This document shows positions 8,630 through 16,197 of a DNA stretch of 48,100 nt, in pieces. Location: contig NZ_VUMR01000010.1 in the NCBI RefSeq assembly GCF_009696075.1, forward strand, positions 1 to 48,100. The letters are read 5' to 3'. The translations under genes and the position numbers were made by a program. The number at the start of each line of letters is the position of its first letter. The stretch's first letter is position 1. The DNA comes from Holdemanella porci (GTDB taxonomy: Bacteria; Bacillota_I; Bacilli_A; Erysipelotrichales; Erysipelotrichaceae). The notes below the pieces were generated by a model. That model saw only the letters and a program-made list of their open reading frames with translations. It was not told the origin of the DNA and did not search any database.

Positions 8630-8677
8630 AAACTCCTTTCTCATATGCCAGATTTACCTGGCTATGTAAAAGGAGTT
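8630..8677 (-). promoter_or_regulatory. long leader hairpin masking the parA ribosome site
   Basis: Reading leftward, AAACTCCTTT (8677-8668) pairs perfectly with AAAGGAGTTT (8639-8630). Inside, CATA/TATG (8642-8645 with 8663-8666) and GCCAG/CTGGC (8647-8651 with 8658-8662) continue the stem with one bulge and a 6-nt loop, about 19 bp in total. The right arm of the RNA contains the AAGGAG used by parA, and its end runs into TTTTTATT, so the structure could block translation or terminate transcription. Control of parA by this structure is inferred. Confidence 0.7.
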
Positions 8678-8752
8678 TGCTCATATTGTCTTGTTTTATG
8701 CTTCTAATACTCTTATGTTTGACCACTCATCAAGTGTTCTTAAAAGATGAAT

Positions 8753-8852
8753 ATTAGCTGATAACCTATTTTTATTAGCTGGAAGTAGTCAAAATGTTCG
8801 AATCACGCCAATTTCTATTAGCTGGAAAATCAGTAAAATTCATCCAATTTCT
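8753..8852. repeat. phased ATTAGCTG repeats upstream of parA
   Basis: ATTAGCTG occurs at 8753-8760, 8774-8781 and 8817-8824: spacings of 21 and 43 bp, close to two and four helical turns. The last two copies extend to TATTAGCTGGAA-like sequence. A related CCAATTTCT element precedes the third copy (8808-8816) and recurs alone at 8844-8852. The arrangement suggests an iteron, operator or parS-like site for the element's partition or replication proteins. The binding protein is unknown. Confidence 0.6.
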
Positions 8853-8858
8853 GATAAG

Positions 8859-8890
8859 AAAAAAGCGATAAAATCAACAGATTCTATCGC
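8859..8890 (-). terminator. terminator after tRNA-Arg(CCT)
   Basis: GCGATA-AATC (8865-8875) pairs with GATT-TATCGC (8880-8890) around a 4-nt loop, an 11-bp stem with one mismatch. Reading leftward it is followed by six T. It lies 50 bp downstream of the tRNA gene and separates it from the element's parA leader. Confidence 0.8.
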
Positions 8891-8940
8891 AATTTTCATA
8901 TGGTCATAAAGTGCTAAAAAGCCTTTATTTATGAGCTATA

Positions 8941-9017
8941 TGGTGTCCCTGATAAGATTTGAACTTACGACCTTTCGCTTAGGAGGCGAATGCTCTATCC
9001 AACTGAGCTACAGAGAC
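8941..9017 (-). tRNA. tRNA-Arg (anticodon CCT)
   Basis: All four arms can be drawn. The acceptor stem GTCTCTG pairs with CAGGGAC (one G-T pair), the D arm is GCTC/GAGC, and the anticodon arm TTCGC/GCGAA holds loop CTCCTAA with anticodon CCT. The T arm carries TTCAAAT, and the discriminator A and CCA are encoded. It reads AGG codons. It lies at the boundary between the mobile-element block to the left and the chromosome to the right, and its 5' half is repeated in degenerate form three times just upstream. Confidence 0.95.
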
Positions 9018-9062
9018 AATTCTCGATTCAATTTTTACTTTTTTTGGCCACTCACTCCTAAC

Positions 9063-9103
9063 TCTTAGGAGGCGATTGCATTCTCCAGCTGTGCTACGAG
9101 GAC
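9063..9103 (-). pseudogene. tRNA-Arg 5'-half remnant A
   Basis: The acceptor 5' strand GTCCTCG, D arm and anticodon arm CGCCTCCTAAG are recognisable, then homology to the tRNA stops in the anticodon loop. No 3' half follows. At the break the + strand has a perfect dyad CTCCTAA-CTC-TTAGGAG (9055-9071), a possible crossover site. Confidence 0.8.
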
Positions 9104-9147
9104 ATTTCTTATTTAATTTTATCACTTTTTGGCCACTCACTCATAAC

Positions 9148-9186
9148 TCTTAGGAAACCGCCGCTCTATCCACTGAGCTACGGAGG
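9148..9186 (-). pseudogene. tRNA-Arg 5'-half remnant B
   Basis: It starts GCCTCCGTAGCTCAGTGGAT and reaches GGTTTCCTAAG, then stops in the anticodon loop like the other copies. Its acceptor and anticodon-stem bases differ from the intact gene and from remnants A and C, so it probably derives from another tRNA-Arg variant and not from a local copy. Confidence 0.78.
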
Positions 9187-9232
9187 CATATTTTCTATTC
9201 AATTTTTACATTTTTTGCCCATTCACTTTTAA

Positions 9233-9274
9233 CTTTTAGGAGGCGAATGCTCTACCCAACTGAGCTACTGGGAC
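9233..9274 (-). pseudogene. tRNA-Arg 5'-half remnant C
   Basis: It starts GTCCCAGTAGCTCAG and ends at CGCCTCCTAAAA. Its acceptor strand would pair at six of seven positions with the 3' acceptor strand of the intact gene. As the outermost copy it may be the original chromosomal 5' half, displaced by later insertions; that order is inference. Confidence 0.78.
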
Positions 9275-9285
9275 ATATTATGATT

Positions 9286-9912
9286 TTAACACAATTCTGT
9301 AAAATCAACGATTGTTTTTACATGGTTTTTTTCAAACACCTTCTGATTATTTGAATTTACTAAACCAATACACTCAATATTTAATGATCGAGCTGTATTA
9401 ATCGCATACATCGAATCCTCAAATACAATCGCACTTTCTGCAGTTGTATTTAAATCCTTCAATACATACTCATAAATGTCCACTTCTCTTTTTGACATCT
9501 TTAATTCATCTGCTGAATATACATTCTCCATATATTTCAACATACCAAGTCGATCTAATACTTTTTCGGATAATACTCTTGTGTTTGATGTTAATACAAC
9601 CATTTTTTTCTTTTCTGAAGCACACTTCTTTATATAGTCCAAAGCACCCTTCTTTGCCTCAATATGATACGCATATTGATTTAAAATATCTTCATGTACT
9701 TCATTGAACATCCAAGCCTCATCTTGTTTAGTATGAAATCTTTCTTTGATGTATGTTAAAACCTCTGAAAATTTCATCGTAAAAAAGATTTGACGAGCCT
9801 CTTCCATACTCATATCCAAATCCATCTTTTTAAATAAATGAATGACGGCATCTTCCCATACGTGCATCGATTCAATTAATGTATCATCTAAATCAAAAAG
9901 TATTGTTTCCAT
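9286..9912 (-). CDS. HAD-family hydrolase (beta-phosphoglucomutase-like)
   Basis: A 208-residue cytoplasmic phosphatase or mutase of HAD subfamily IA. Motif I is FDLDDTLIES at 5-14, with Asp7 as nucleophile. A helical cap follows (about 15-85), then motif II VLTSNT (about 107-112), the motif III lysine region and motif IV VFEDSMYAI. The substrate cannot be read from sequence. The ATG at 9912 has AGGTG 5 nt upstream. It begins 12 bp after tRNA-Arg(CCG) in the same direction, so it may be read from the tRNA promoter. Confidence 0.85.
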   Translation of the reverse strand: METILFDLDDTLIESMHVWEDAVIHLFKKMDLDMSMEEARQIFFTMKFSEVLTYIKERFHTKQDEAWMFNEVHEDILNQYAYHIEAKKGALDYIKKCASEKKKMVVLTSNTRVLSEKVLDRLGMLKYMENVYSADELKMSKREVDIYEYVLKDLNTTAESAIVFEDSMYAINTARSLNIECIGLVNSNNQKVFEKNHVKTIVDFTELC

Positions 9913-9924
9913 GTTTCACCTAAA

Positions 9925-10001
9925 TGGCGCGCCTGACAGGGCTCGAACCTGCAACCGCCAGAATCGGAATCTGATACTCTATCCAGTTGAGCTACAGGCG
10001 C
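9925..10001 (-). tRNA. tRNA-Arg (anticodon CCG)
   Basis: Acceptor GCGCCTG pairs perfectly with CAGGCGC; D arm GCTC/GAGT; anticodon arm TCAGA/TCTGG with loop TTCCGAT, so anticodon CCG reading CGG. The T arm GCAGG/CCTGT has loop TTCGAGC, and the CCA end is encoded. A TATAAT box lies at 10018-10013, about 12 bp before the gene. It is followed closely by the HAD hydrolase gene. Confidence 0.95.
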
Positions 10002-10092
10002 ATTACTTGATAATTATAGCCTAAATTAGTTTCATAATCCATTAAAATGTGGTATAAAAGTGAATGTATATTTTAGGAGGAGAATATTTTTC

Positions 10093-11346
10093 ATGGCAAA
10101 ACGAATTATTCAAGTTGAAGAAAAAGTACCTGCAAATCTGCTGGTACCATTAAGTATTCAACACATGTTCGCAATGTTTGGAGCCAGTGTATTAGTACCA
10201 TTCTTATTCGGTATTAACCCAGCTATCGTACTATTCATGAATGGTATTGGAACATTGTTGTTTATTTTTATCACAAAAGGAAAAGCACCAGCCTATTTAG
10301 GAAGTAGCTTCGCCTTCATTGCTCCCGCAAATATCATTATCGCAAAATTTGGATATCCATACGCATGTGGTGGATTTGTTGCGGTTGGTTTTTGCGGATG
10401 TTTATTGGCAATGATTATCAAGAAATTTGGAACAAAATGGATTGATATCGTACTACCATCTGCCGCAATGGGACCCGTTGTTGCATTAATTGGTCTAGAA
10501 TTATCTTCGTCGGCTGCAAATACAGCTGGAATTCTAGGAGATAACATTGACCCTAAAAACGTGATTGTTTTTGCGGTTACACTTGGTATGGCCGTAATTG
10601 GAAGTGTATGCTTCAAAAAATTCTTAAGCGTCATTCCAATCTTAATTGCCGTAGTTACAGGATATTTAACTGCTGTTGCCGTAGGCATTGTAGACTTTAC
10701 TCCAGTATTAGAAGCAAGCTTTATCTCAATTCCAAACTTCCAAGCACCAAAATTCAGTATAGATGCCATTCTAATGATGCTTCCCGTATTATTAGTTATC
10801 GCATCGGAACACATTGGTCACCAAATCGTTACAGGAGAAGTTGTAGGAAGAAACTTAATCGAAGATCCAGGACTACACCGCTCTTTATTTGCAGATAACT
10901 TCTCAACAATGATTTCAGGTTTAATTGGATCTGTTCCAACTACAACTTACGGAGAAAACATTGGAGTTATGGCGATTACTGGCGTATACAGCGTACAAGT
11001 TATTGCTGGAGCTGCCATCCTATCCATCATCTGTTCATTCATTGGTCCATTATCTGCATTGATTCAAACAATTCCAAATCCAGTTATCGGTGGAATCAGT
11101 TTCTTACTATACGGTATGATTGGTACAAGTGGATTAAGAATTCTAGTCGATCAAAAAGTTGATTATGGAAAAAGCGTAAACATGATTTTAACATCCGTTG
11201 TGTTCGTTGTTGGACTTAGCGGAGTAACAATTCACTTAGGAAATATTTCTTTATCAGGAATGGTACTTGCTTGTATCACAGGAATGATCATGTCCTTACT
11301 ATTCTATATCTTTGAAAAATTCCATTTATTAAATGAAGAAGAATAA
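10093..11346 (+). CDS. uraA: uracil permease, NCS2 family
   Basis: Integral membrane proton symporter for uracil (pyrimidine salvage). About 417 residues; many hydrophobic helices across the whole length. Family signatures are visible: the N-terminal LSIQHMFAMFGASVLVPFLFG, the SSFAFIAPA stretch, ASEHIGHQ with its conserved Glu, and GSVPTTTYGENIGVM. The frame is open from 10060, but the ATG at 10093 follows AGGAGGAG and gives MAKRIIQVEEK, the expected start. Monocistronic, closed by a strong terminator. A member with xanthine or other nucleobase preference cannot be excluded, but the motifs fit UraA best. Confidence 0.92.
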   Translation: MAKRIIQVEEKVPANLLVPLSIQHMFAMFGASVLVPFLFGINPAIVLFMNGIGTLLFIFITKGKAPAYLGSSFAFIAPANIIIAKFGYPYACGGFVAVGFCGCLLAMIIKKFGTKWIDIVLPSAAMGPVVALIGLELSSSAANTAGILGDNIDPKNVIVFAVTLGMAVIGSVCFKKFLSVIPILIAVVTGYLTAVAVGIVDFTPVLEASFISIPNFQAPKFSIDAILMMLPVLLVIASEHIGHQIVTGEVVGRNLIEDPGLHRSLFADNFSTMISGLIGSVPTTTYGENIGVMAITGVYSVQVIAGAAILSIICSFIGPLSALIQTIPNPVIGGISFLLYGMIGTSGLRILVDQKVDYGKSVNMILTSVVFVVGLSGVTIHLGNISLSGMVLACITGMIMSLLFYIFEKFHLLNEEE

Positions 11347-11349
11347 ACT

Positions 11350-11383
11350 AAAAATTGTCATCATTCACGATGACAATTTTTTT
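11350..11383. terminator. bidirectional terminator between uraA and the DJ-1/PfpI gene
   Basis: AAAATTGTCATC (11351-11362) pairs perfectly with GATGACAATTTT (11369-11380) around a 6-nt loop, with seven T on the right and A on the left. It can end both uraA and the convergent PfpI-type gene, whose stop lies inside it. Confidence 0.92.
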
Positions 11384-11927
11384 AGTGCTTTGCATCATAA
11401 TAAATCGATGCTTTTACTTTTTCTGTATGTTCTTTACCACAAAGCTTTTCTAGAATCGCAAACGCAAACTCAATACTTGCTGCCGCACTTACACCCGTAA
11501 TGATGTTTCCGTCTGTAACGGCATAAGCATATTGATATTCTCCACCAAAATCTTCATCCATATCTTTAAAACAAGTATATTTCTTACCTTTTAAGATACC
11601 CTCATGACCTAAGATTGTTGGAGAAGCACAAATAGCTGCCAATACTTTATTTTCAGCAAACTCATGAGCTAATTTTAATACTTCTTCATTCTTTTCTAGC
11701 TTTTGATAATGTGGACCACCAGGTAAAACTAAACAATCCACATCGCTAAAGTCATATGTGTTCATTGGAAACACACTCGAATAGGTTACGCCAAAACGAC
11801 CTGTAACCTGTTCCTCATTGTTGACACCAATCATATCCACATCAAGTCCACCACGTCTAAGTAGGGCAATTGGACCCATAGCTTCTAATTCTTCAAATCC
11901 ATTTTCTAACAAAACTGCAACTTTCAC
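11382..11927 (-). CDS. DJ-1/PfpI-family protein
   Basis: About 181 residues of the class I glutamine amidotransferase-like fold. VAVLLENGFEELEA at the start and VLPGGPHYQKLEKN match the family; the nucleophile elbow is AAICASPTILG, with Cys near residue 102, in the DJ-1/YajL branch typical of protein deglycase or chaperone candidates. The GTG at 11927 is preferred because AGAGG lies 8 nt before it and it gives MKVAVLLENGF; the ATG at 11933 is only 2 nt from that site. It is transcribed alone, back to back with the HdeD-like gene. Role in stress repair is family knowledge, not shown here. Confidence 0.88.
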   Translation of the reverse strand: MKVAVLLENGFEELEAMGPIALLRRGGLDVDMIGVNNEEQVTGRFGVTYSSVFPMNTYDFSDVDCLVLPGGPHYQKLEKNEEVLKLAHEFAENKVLAAICASPTILGHEGILKGKKYTCFKDMDEDFGGEYQYAYAVTDGNIITGVSAAASIEFAFAILEKLCGKEHTEKVKASIYYDAKH

Positions 11928-11989
11928 GTTCATCACCTCTTAAAATAAGTATACAACAGAGTATAATAATTGTGAAAGGTTGTGATTAT

Positions 11990-12511
11990 ATGAAAGAAAC
12001 AAAAACAGAAGCCATCTCATCGGCAATTCTATGCATTTTATCTGGCTTAGTCTTATGCATATTTAACGTCTCCATATTAACAACAATTACGCGAGTTATT
12101 GGATGTATCTTTTTAGTCATTGCGATTCTATTTCTATATACATATTTCAAGAAAAGAAATAGTACAACACTAACAACTCTTGTATTAGGCATATTCCTAT
12201 TGTCTGTAGGCCTATATATGAGTTTTGATCCAAGAAAATTCATTAGTATTGTACCTATACTTGTAGGAATTCTATTGATTATTAATTCCCTATCCCATTT
12301 TCAAAAAGTATTACTCTTAAAAGACAATGGCTTTGAACAATGGAAAGTCAATCTTGCCGGAGCTATCTTTATCTTAGTTGTCGGAATTGTATTACTTATG
12401 AAACCCGTTCAATCCTTAAACTTTATTTTCTCTTTAACCGGATCCTTCCTTGTACTAAATGGAATTCTTATCTTTTTGAATCAATATTTCATCCAAAAAA
12501 CGAATTTATAA
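11990..12511 (+). CDS. HdeD/DUF308-family membrane protein
   Basis: About 173 residues with six hydrophobic helices (near 10-28, 33-50, 63-80, 88-105, 122-140, 147-165) and little else. Gly-rich helix pairs such as VLGIFLLSVGLYMSFDP and LVGILLIINS repeat, as in the HdeD (DUF308) family, which has been linked to acid tolerance in enterobacteria. The ATG at 11990 is chosen because AAAGG lies 10 nt upstream; an earlier GTG at 11972 has no ribosome site. Its last 23 bp overlap the end of the convergent HAD phosphatase gene. Function here unknown. Confidence 0.75.
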   Translation: MKETKTEAISSAILCILSGLVLCIFNVSILTTITRVIGCIFLVIAILFLYTYFKKRNSTTLTTLVLGIFLLSVGLYMSFDPRKFISIVPILVGILLIINSLSHFQKVLLLKDNGFEQWKVNLAGAIFILVVGIVLLMKPVQSLNFIFSLTGSFLVLNGILIFLNQYFIQKTNL

Positions 12512-13277
12512 ATCGAAGCACACCCTGCTCATTATTTGTATAGTCGCTAATATATTTAGCGGCTTTTTTTGCCTGTGCACTCCCATTTTTCATCGCAACA
12601 CCATATCCACAAGATGCAAGTAATTCCACATCATTTCCATTATCCCCAAATGCCATTACACTAGAGATTGATACACCCTTCTTCCTACATATATATCGAA
12701 TGGCTGCAAGCTTACCCACATCATAAAATCGATATTGTGGATGGTGTCTTAAAACTGATGTTTTAAAGTTTGGGATTGTAATCCCCGCAAAACAAACTTT
12801 GTCATACAATGCTTCATTTAATACAATATCCCTTTCAAATTTCGCTTTTTGTAATGATTTTATATAATGTGAATCCAGAGGAATAATTGAAAATATTTTC
12901 TTAATAATATTCATAACAGAAACACCAAACATCGTATATCCACCATTTTGCCAAACATAACAAATTAAATGATGCTTCTTAGCTTCTTTTACTATACCTT
13001 TTACTTCATCCTTGGATAAACGAGTAAAACTCTTCATCTCTCCATCTGAAAAGTCATGTATTTCTAAACCATTTGAACTTGCCACAAAACCATTGTATTC
13101 TCGTAATTTCAATATTTTAATAACTTCACCCAACTCTTCATAAAATCTTCCAGTCACAATCCCAACTACAATACCCTTTTGTTCAAGTTCAATTATTTTA
13201 TGAACTGTATCTTTATCAATATGTTTATGCTTATCATACAAAGTTCCATCTAAATCAAAAACGACAATTTTAACCAT
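12489..13277 (-). CDS. HAD-superfamily IIB (Cof-type) phosphatase
   Basis: 262 residues. Motif I FDLDGTLYD is at 7-15, motif II GIVTGRFYEE at about 39-48, and motif IV VMAFGDNGNDVELL near 210-223. The large middle cap (about 85-185) is of the C2 type used by Cof phosphatases acting on sugar phosphates and cofactors. The start has AGAGG 6 nt upstream. It converges on the HdeD-like gene with a 23-bp overlap and stands back to back with the Rrf2 regulator gene. The substrate is not predictable. Confidence 0.87.
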   Translation of the reverse strand: MVKIVVFDLDGTLYDKHKHIDKDTVHKIIELEQKGIVVGIVTGRFYEELGEVIKILKLREYNGFVASSNGLEIHDFSDGEMKSFTRLSKDEVKGIVKEAKKHHLICYVWQNGGYTMFGVSVMNIIKKIFSIIPLDSHYIKSLQKAKFERDIVLNEALYDKVCFAGITIPNFKTSVLRHHPQYRFYDVGKLAAIRYICRKKGVSISSVMAFGDNGNDVELLASCGYGVAMKNGSAQAKKAAKYISDYTNNEQGVLRFINSFFG

Positions 13278-13345
13278 TTTTTACCTCTTTGCTAGAAAAC
13301 CTACTAAATATATATTATTATAATAAAAAGAAAAGGGGAATAAAA

Positions 13346-13774
13346 ATGAAAATATCTACAAAAGGTCGCTATGCCCTTCGCCTACTTATAGATTTAGCTC
13401 AACATAATGATTCAGGCTTTATAACACTAAAGGATATTGCCGCCAGACAAAACATCTCAAAAAAATATTTAGAACAAATCGTTCCAATTCTTACAAAAAG
13501 TGGAATGGTCCAATCCAACCGTGGTTTTCAAGGGGGATATAAGCTCGCAAAAAATCCAGACCAAATCCTTGTATATGACGTATTAGTCGCAACTGAAGGA
13601 AATTTATCCTGTGTTGCCTGCCTAGATTCGGATGTAAATACATGTCCAAGAAAAGAAGATTGTACTACACTTTATATTTATGAAGGATTAAATCAAGTGA
13701 TTGAAACCTATTTAAAAGGAATTTCACTACAAGACATTTTAAATCGTGAACAAAGCTTTGATTATATAATCTAA
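13346..13774 (+). CDS. Rrf2-family regulator with a cysteine cluster, likely controlling sulfur genes
   Basis: 142 residues. The N-terminal winged helix starts MKISTKGRYALRLLIDLA, the standard Rrf2 opening, with the recognition segment ISKKYLEQIVPILTKSGMV. Four cysteines at 89, 92, 100 and 106 could hold a metal or Fe-S cluster or sense redox state; spacing differs from IscR. Its neighbours metY, metA and cysK make a CymR-like role in cysteine/methionine control likely, but this is inference from context. The frame opens at 13289, but the ATG at 13346 follows AAAGGGG. A TATAAT box lies just upstream. Confidence 0.85.
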   Translation: MKISTKGRYALRLLIDLAQHNDSGFITLKDIAARQNISKKYLEQIVPILTKSGMVQSNRGFQGGYKLAKNPDQILVYDVLVATEGNLSCVACLDSDVNTCPRKEDCTTLYIYEGLNQVIETYLKGISLQDILNREQSFDYII

Positions 13775-13839
13775 GCTTTTCTTTTACTTTTTTTAAAGAT
13801 AATATTACAATAATGGATAGGAAATGAGGTTAATTTATT

Positions 13840-15117
13840 ATGAAAACTGAAACAAAATGTTTACATGCTGGCTATGAGCCAAAAAATGGTGAGCCAAGAG
13901 AAGTTCCAATTTATCAAAGTACTACTTTTAAATATGATTCAAGTCTTCAAATGGGAAGATTATTCGATTTAGAAGACAGTGGATATTTCTATTCACGCCT
14001 TCAAAACCCAACAAACGATATTGTCGCAAGTAAGATTGCTGCTTTAGAAGGTGGTATTGCTGCTATGTTGACATCAAGTGGACAAGCTGCAAACTTCTTT
14101 GCGGTATTCAATATTTGTGAAGCAGGAGATCACTTAATTGCTTCTAGTGCCATCTATGGTGGAACATACAACCTATTTGGTGTGACAATGAAGAAAATGG
14201 GTATCGATTGTACATTTGTAGATCCTGAAATCAGTGCAGAAGATCTTCAAAAAGAATTCAAGCCAAACACAAAATGTGTCTTTGGAGAAACAATCACAAA
14301 TCCAACAGTACGTATTTTCGATATTGAAAAATTTGCGAAAGTCGCACACGCAAATGGAGTTCCATTAATTATTGACAACACATTCGCTACACCAATTATG
14401 TGTCAACCAATCCAATGGGGAGCTGATATTGTTACTCATTCTACCACAAAATACATGGATGGACATGCATCTTGTGTAGGTGGGGCCATTGTAGATAGCG
14501 GTAATTTCAACTGGTTAGAACACGCCGATAAATACCCAGGACTAACTACACCAGATGAATCCTACCATGGTATTGTATATGCTGAAAAATTCGGTAAGCT
14601 AGCTTATATCACAAAAGCTACAAGTCAATTGATGCGTGATTTAGGATCAATCCAAGCACCTCAAAATGCATATTATCTAAACTTAGGACTAGAATCATTA
14701 GCTGTTCGTATGAAGGCACATTGTGCAAATGCACTAGCCGTAGCTAAATACTTAGAAGCCAATGAAGATGTTGCATGGGTAAAATATGCAGATCTTGAAA
14801 GTGACCCTCATCATGAATTAGCTAAAAAATATTGTCCGAATGGAACTTGTGGTGTATTGTCATTTGGATTGAAAGCCGATCGTGATCAAACTGAAAAATT
14901 CATGGATAGCCTAAAATTAGCTTCTATTGTAACCCATGTTGCCGACGCAAAAACTTGTCTGTTACACCCAGCAAGTCACACGCACCGTCAAATGAGTGAA
15001 GAGCAATTAAAAGAAGCTGGTGTGGCTCCAGATTTAATTCGTTTCTCTGTCGGTCTTGAAGATGCACAAGACATCATCGACGATTTACAACAAGCACTAG
15101 ATGCCATGAAAGCATAG
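13840..15117 (+). CDS. metY: O-acetylhomoserine sulfhydrylase
   Basis: PLP-dependent enzyme of the Cys/Met metabolism family that makes homocysteine from O-acetylhomoserine and sulfide. 425 residues, the usual length for this branch and longer than cystathionine enzymes. It opens with TKCLHAGYEP; PIYQSTTF and YSRLQNPTND follow, and the PLP lysine is Lys204 in THSTTKYMDGHA. The region RFSVGLED near the C-terminus binds the substrate carboxylate. A GAGG site precedes the start, and a strong terminator follows. The next gene, metA of the acetyl-CoA type, supplies its substrate. Confidence 0.95.
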   Translation: MKTETKCLHAGYEPKNGEPREVPIYQSTTFKYDSSLQMGRLFDLEDSGYFYSRLQNPTNDIVASKIAALEGGIAAMLTSSGQAANFFAVFNICEAGDHLIASSAIYGGTYNLFGVTMKKMGIDCTFVDPEISAEDLQKEFKPNTKCVFGETITNPTVRIFDIEKFAKVAHANGVPLIIDNTFATPIMCQPIQWGADIVTHSTTKYMDGHASCVGGAIVDSGNFNWLEHADKYPGLTTPDESYHGIVYAEKFGKLAYITKATSQLMRDLGSIQAPQNAYYLNLGLESLAVRMKAHCANALAVAKYLEANEDVAWVKYADLESDPHHELAKKYCPNGTCGVLSFGLKADRDQTEKFMDSLKLASIVTHVADAKTCLLHPASHTHRQMSEEQLKEAGVAPDLIRFSVGLEDAQDIIDDLQQALDAMKA

Positions 15118-15124
15118 TCTTTTA

Positions 15125-15155
15125 CAGAATGGAAAATTTCCATTCTGTTTTTTTT
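15125..15155 (+). terminator. terminator after metY
   Basis: CAGAATGGAAA (15125-15135) pairs perfectly with TTTCCATTCTG (15137-15147), followed by eight T (15148-15155). The -10 box of metA (TATAAT at 15160-15165) starts five bases further on. Confidence 0.92.
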
Positions 15156-15196
15156 CGCGTATAATAAAGTGTATACAAAAAAGGAGTTGTTTATTT

Positions 15197-16177
15197 ATGC
15201 CAATCAACATACCTGATGCATTGCCCGCAAAAGACATATTAGAAAGTGAAAAAATCTTTGCGATTGAAGATAAAAGTGCACATAGACAAAGAATTCGACC
15301 ATTAAAGATTGTGATTCTCAATCTAATGCCCAAAAAAATAGAAACAGAAACACAAATCTTACGATTAATTTCTAAAAGTGCACTACAAGTTGATATTGAT
15401 TTTATGATGGTAAAAAACCATGTTTCTAAAAATACAAGTCAGGATCATTTAGTTAAATTCTATACATATTTTGAAAAATTAAAAAATAATTATTACGATG
15501 GAATGATCATTACAGGAGCTCCTGTTGAACATCTAGAATATGAAGATGTGGATTATTGGAGTGAACTTGAAGAAATCATGGAATGGTCTAAAACTCATGT
15601 ATATTCCACACTACATATTTGTTGGGGAGCCCAAGCTGGACTGTATTATCATTATGGAATTCAAAAACATATCTTGCCAGAAAAAGTATTTGGCATCTTT
15701 CCAGAACAATTAGTCGATGAATATGACTTTTTAACGAATGGCTTCGATGAAATCCACTACACGCCGCATTCAAGACATACGGCAATTGATGAAGAAGCCG
15801 TCAAAAAAGTGAAATGCTTATCTATTCTATCTAAAAATGATGAAATTGGTTCAAACATCATTGTCACAAAGGACTATCGTCAAATATTTATTTTAGGTCA
15901 TTTTGAATATGGAAAAGAAACATTAAAAGATGAGTATTTTAGGGATTTAAAAGCCAATAAACCCATCCATATTCCATTTAACTATTTTCCCGATGATGAT
16001 CCAGAAAAAGAACCTATTTTAAAATGGAGAAGCCATGCCAATCTTCTATATCGAAACTGGCTAAACTATGTATATCAATTAACACCATTTGAAATTGAAG
16101 AAATTGGAAAAATAAAAGAACCCATTGGTACGGGTTCTAGAGAAGATCATGGCTATGCCAAGACTTTTACGAAGTAA
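15197..16177 (+). CDS. metA: homoserine O-acetyltransferase (MetA family)
   Basis: First step of methionine synthesis from homoserine. 326 residues of the MetA fold. The catalytic residues fall at the family positions: Cys142 in ICWGAQAG, His235 and Glu237 in GHFEYG. Residue 111 is Glu (GAPVE); in studied MetA proteins Glu111 goes with acetyl-CoA and Gly111 with succinyl-CoA, so the product should be O-acetylhomoserine despite the common name homoserine succinyltransferase. This agrees with the metY upstream, which uses that product. AAGGAG precedes the ATG. The gene has its own TATAAT box at 15160 and a terminator overlapping its stop. Confidence 0.95.
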   Translation: MPINIPDALPAKDILESEKIFAIEDKSAHRQRIRPLKIVILNLMPKKIETETQILRLISKSALQVDIDFMMVKNHVSKNTSQDHLVKFYTYFEKLKNNYYDGMIITGAPVEHLEYEDVDYWSELEEIMEWSKTHVYSTLHICWGAQAGLYYHYGIQKHILPEKVFGIFPEQLVDEYDFLTNGFDEIHYTPHSRHTAIDEEAVKKVKCLSILSKNDEIGSNIIVTKDYRQIFILGHFEYGKETLKDEYFRDLKANKPIHIPFNYFPDDDPEKEPILKWRSHANLLYRNWLNYVYQLTPFEIEEIGKIKEPIGTGSREDHGYAKTFTK

Positions 16178-16196
16178 TTTTTACTTCGTATTTTTT
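16168..16196 (+). terminator. terminator after metA
   Basis: TACGAAGTAA (16168-16177) pairs perfectly with TTACTTCGTA (16181-16190) and six T follow. The left arm includes the metA stop. On the other strand no T run follows, so the convergent cysK has no clear terminator here. Confidence 0.92.
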
Positions 16197-16197
16197 A

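Larger units (their letters stand above)
8977..9274 (-). repeat. tandem array of tRNA-Arg 5' halves, period about 85 bp
   Basis: Four units start at the anticodon-loop sequence TTAGGA, at 8978, 9064, 9149 and 9234, so 85-86 bp apart. Each has a tRNA 5' half of about 40 bp plus an A/T-rich spacer of about 45 bp with the shared words CACTTTTTGGCCACTCACT and TAAC. Only the first unit has the matching 3' half. The tRNA parts of the units differ more than simple slippage copies would. Confidence 0.85.

Noticed and set aside
8941-9274. Regular repeats as a CRISPR array
   Set aside because: The repeats are tRNA halves with similar, not variable, spacers and no cas genes are near.
10293-10814. 173-codon reverse ORF inside uraA
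   Set aside because: It is a mirror of the permease codons and has no ribosome site.
12489-12511. Frameshift or fusion at the convergent overlap of the HdeD-like and HAD genes
   Set aside because: Both proteins have normal ends; short convergent overlaps are common.
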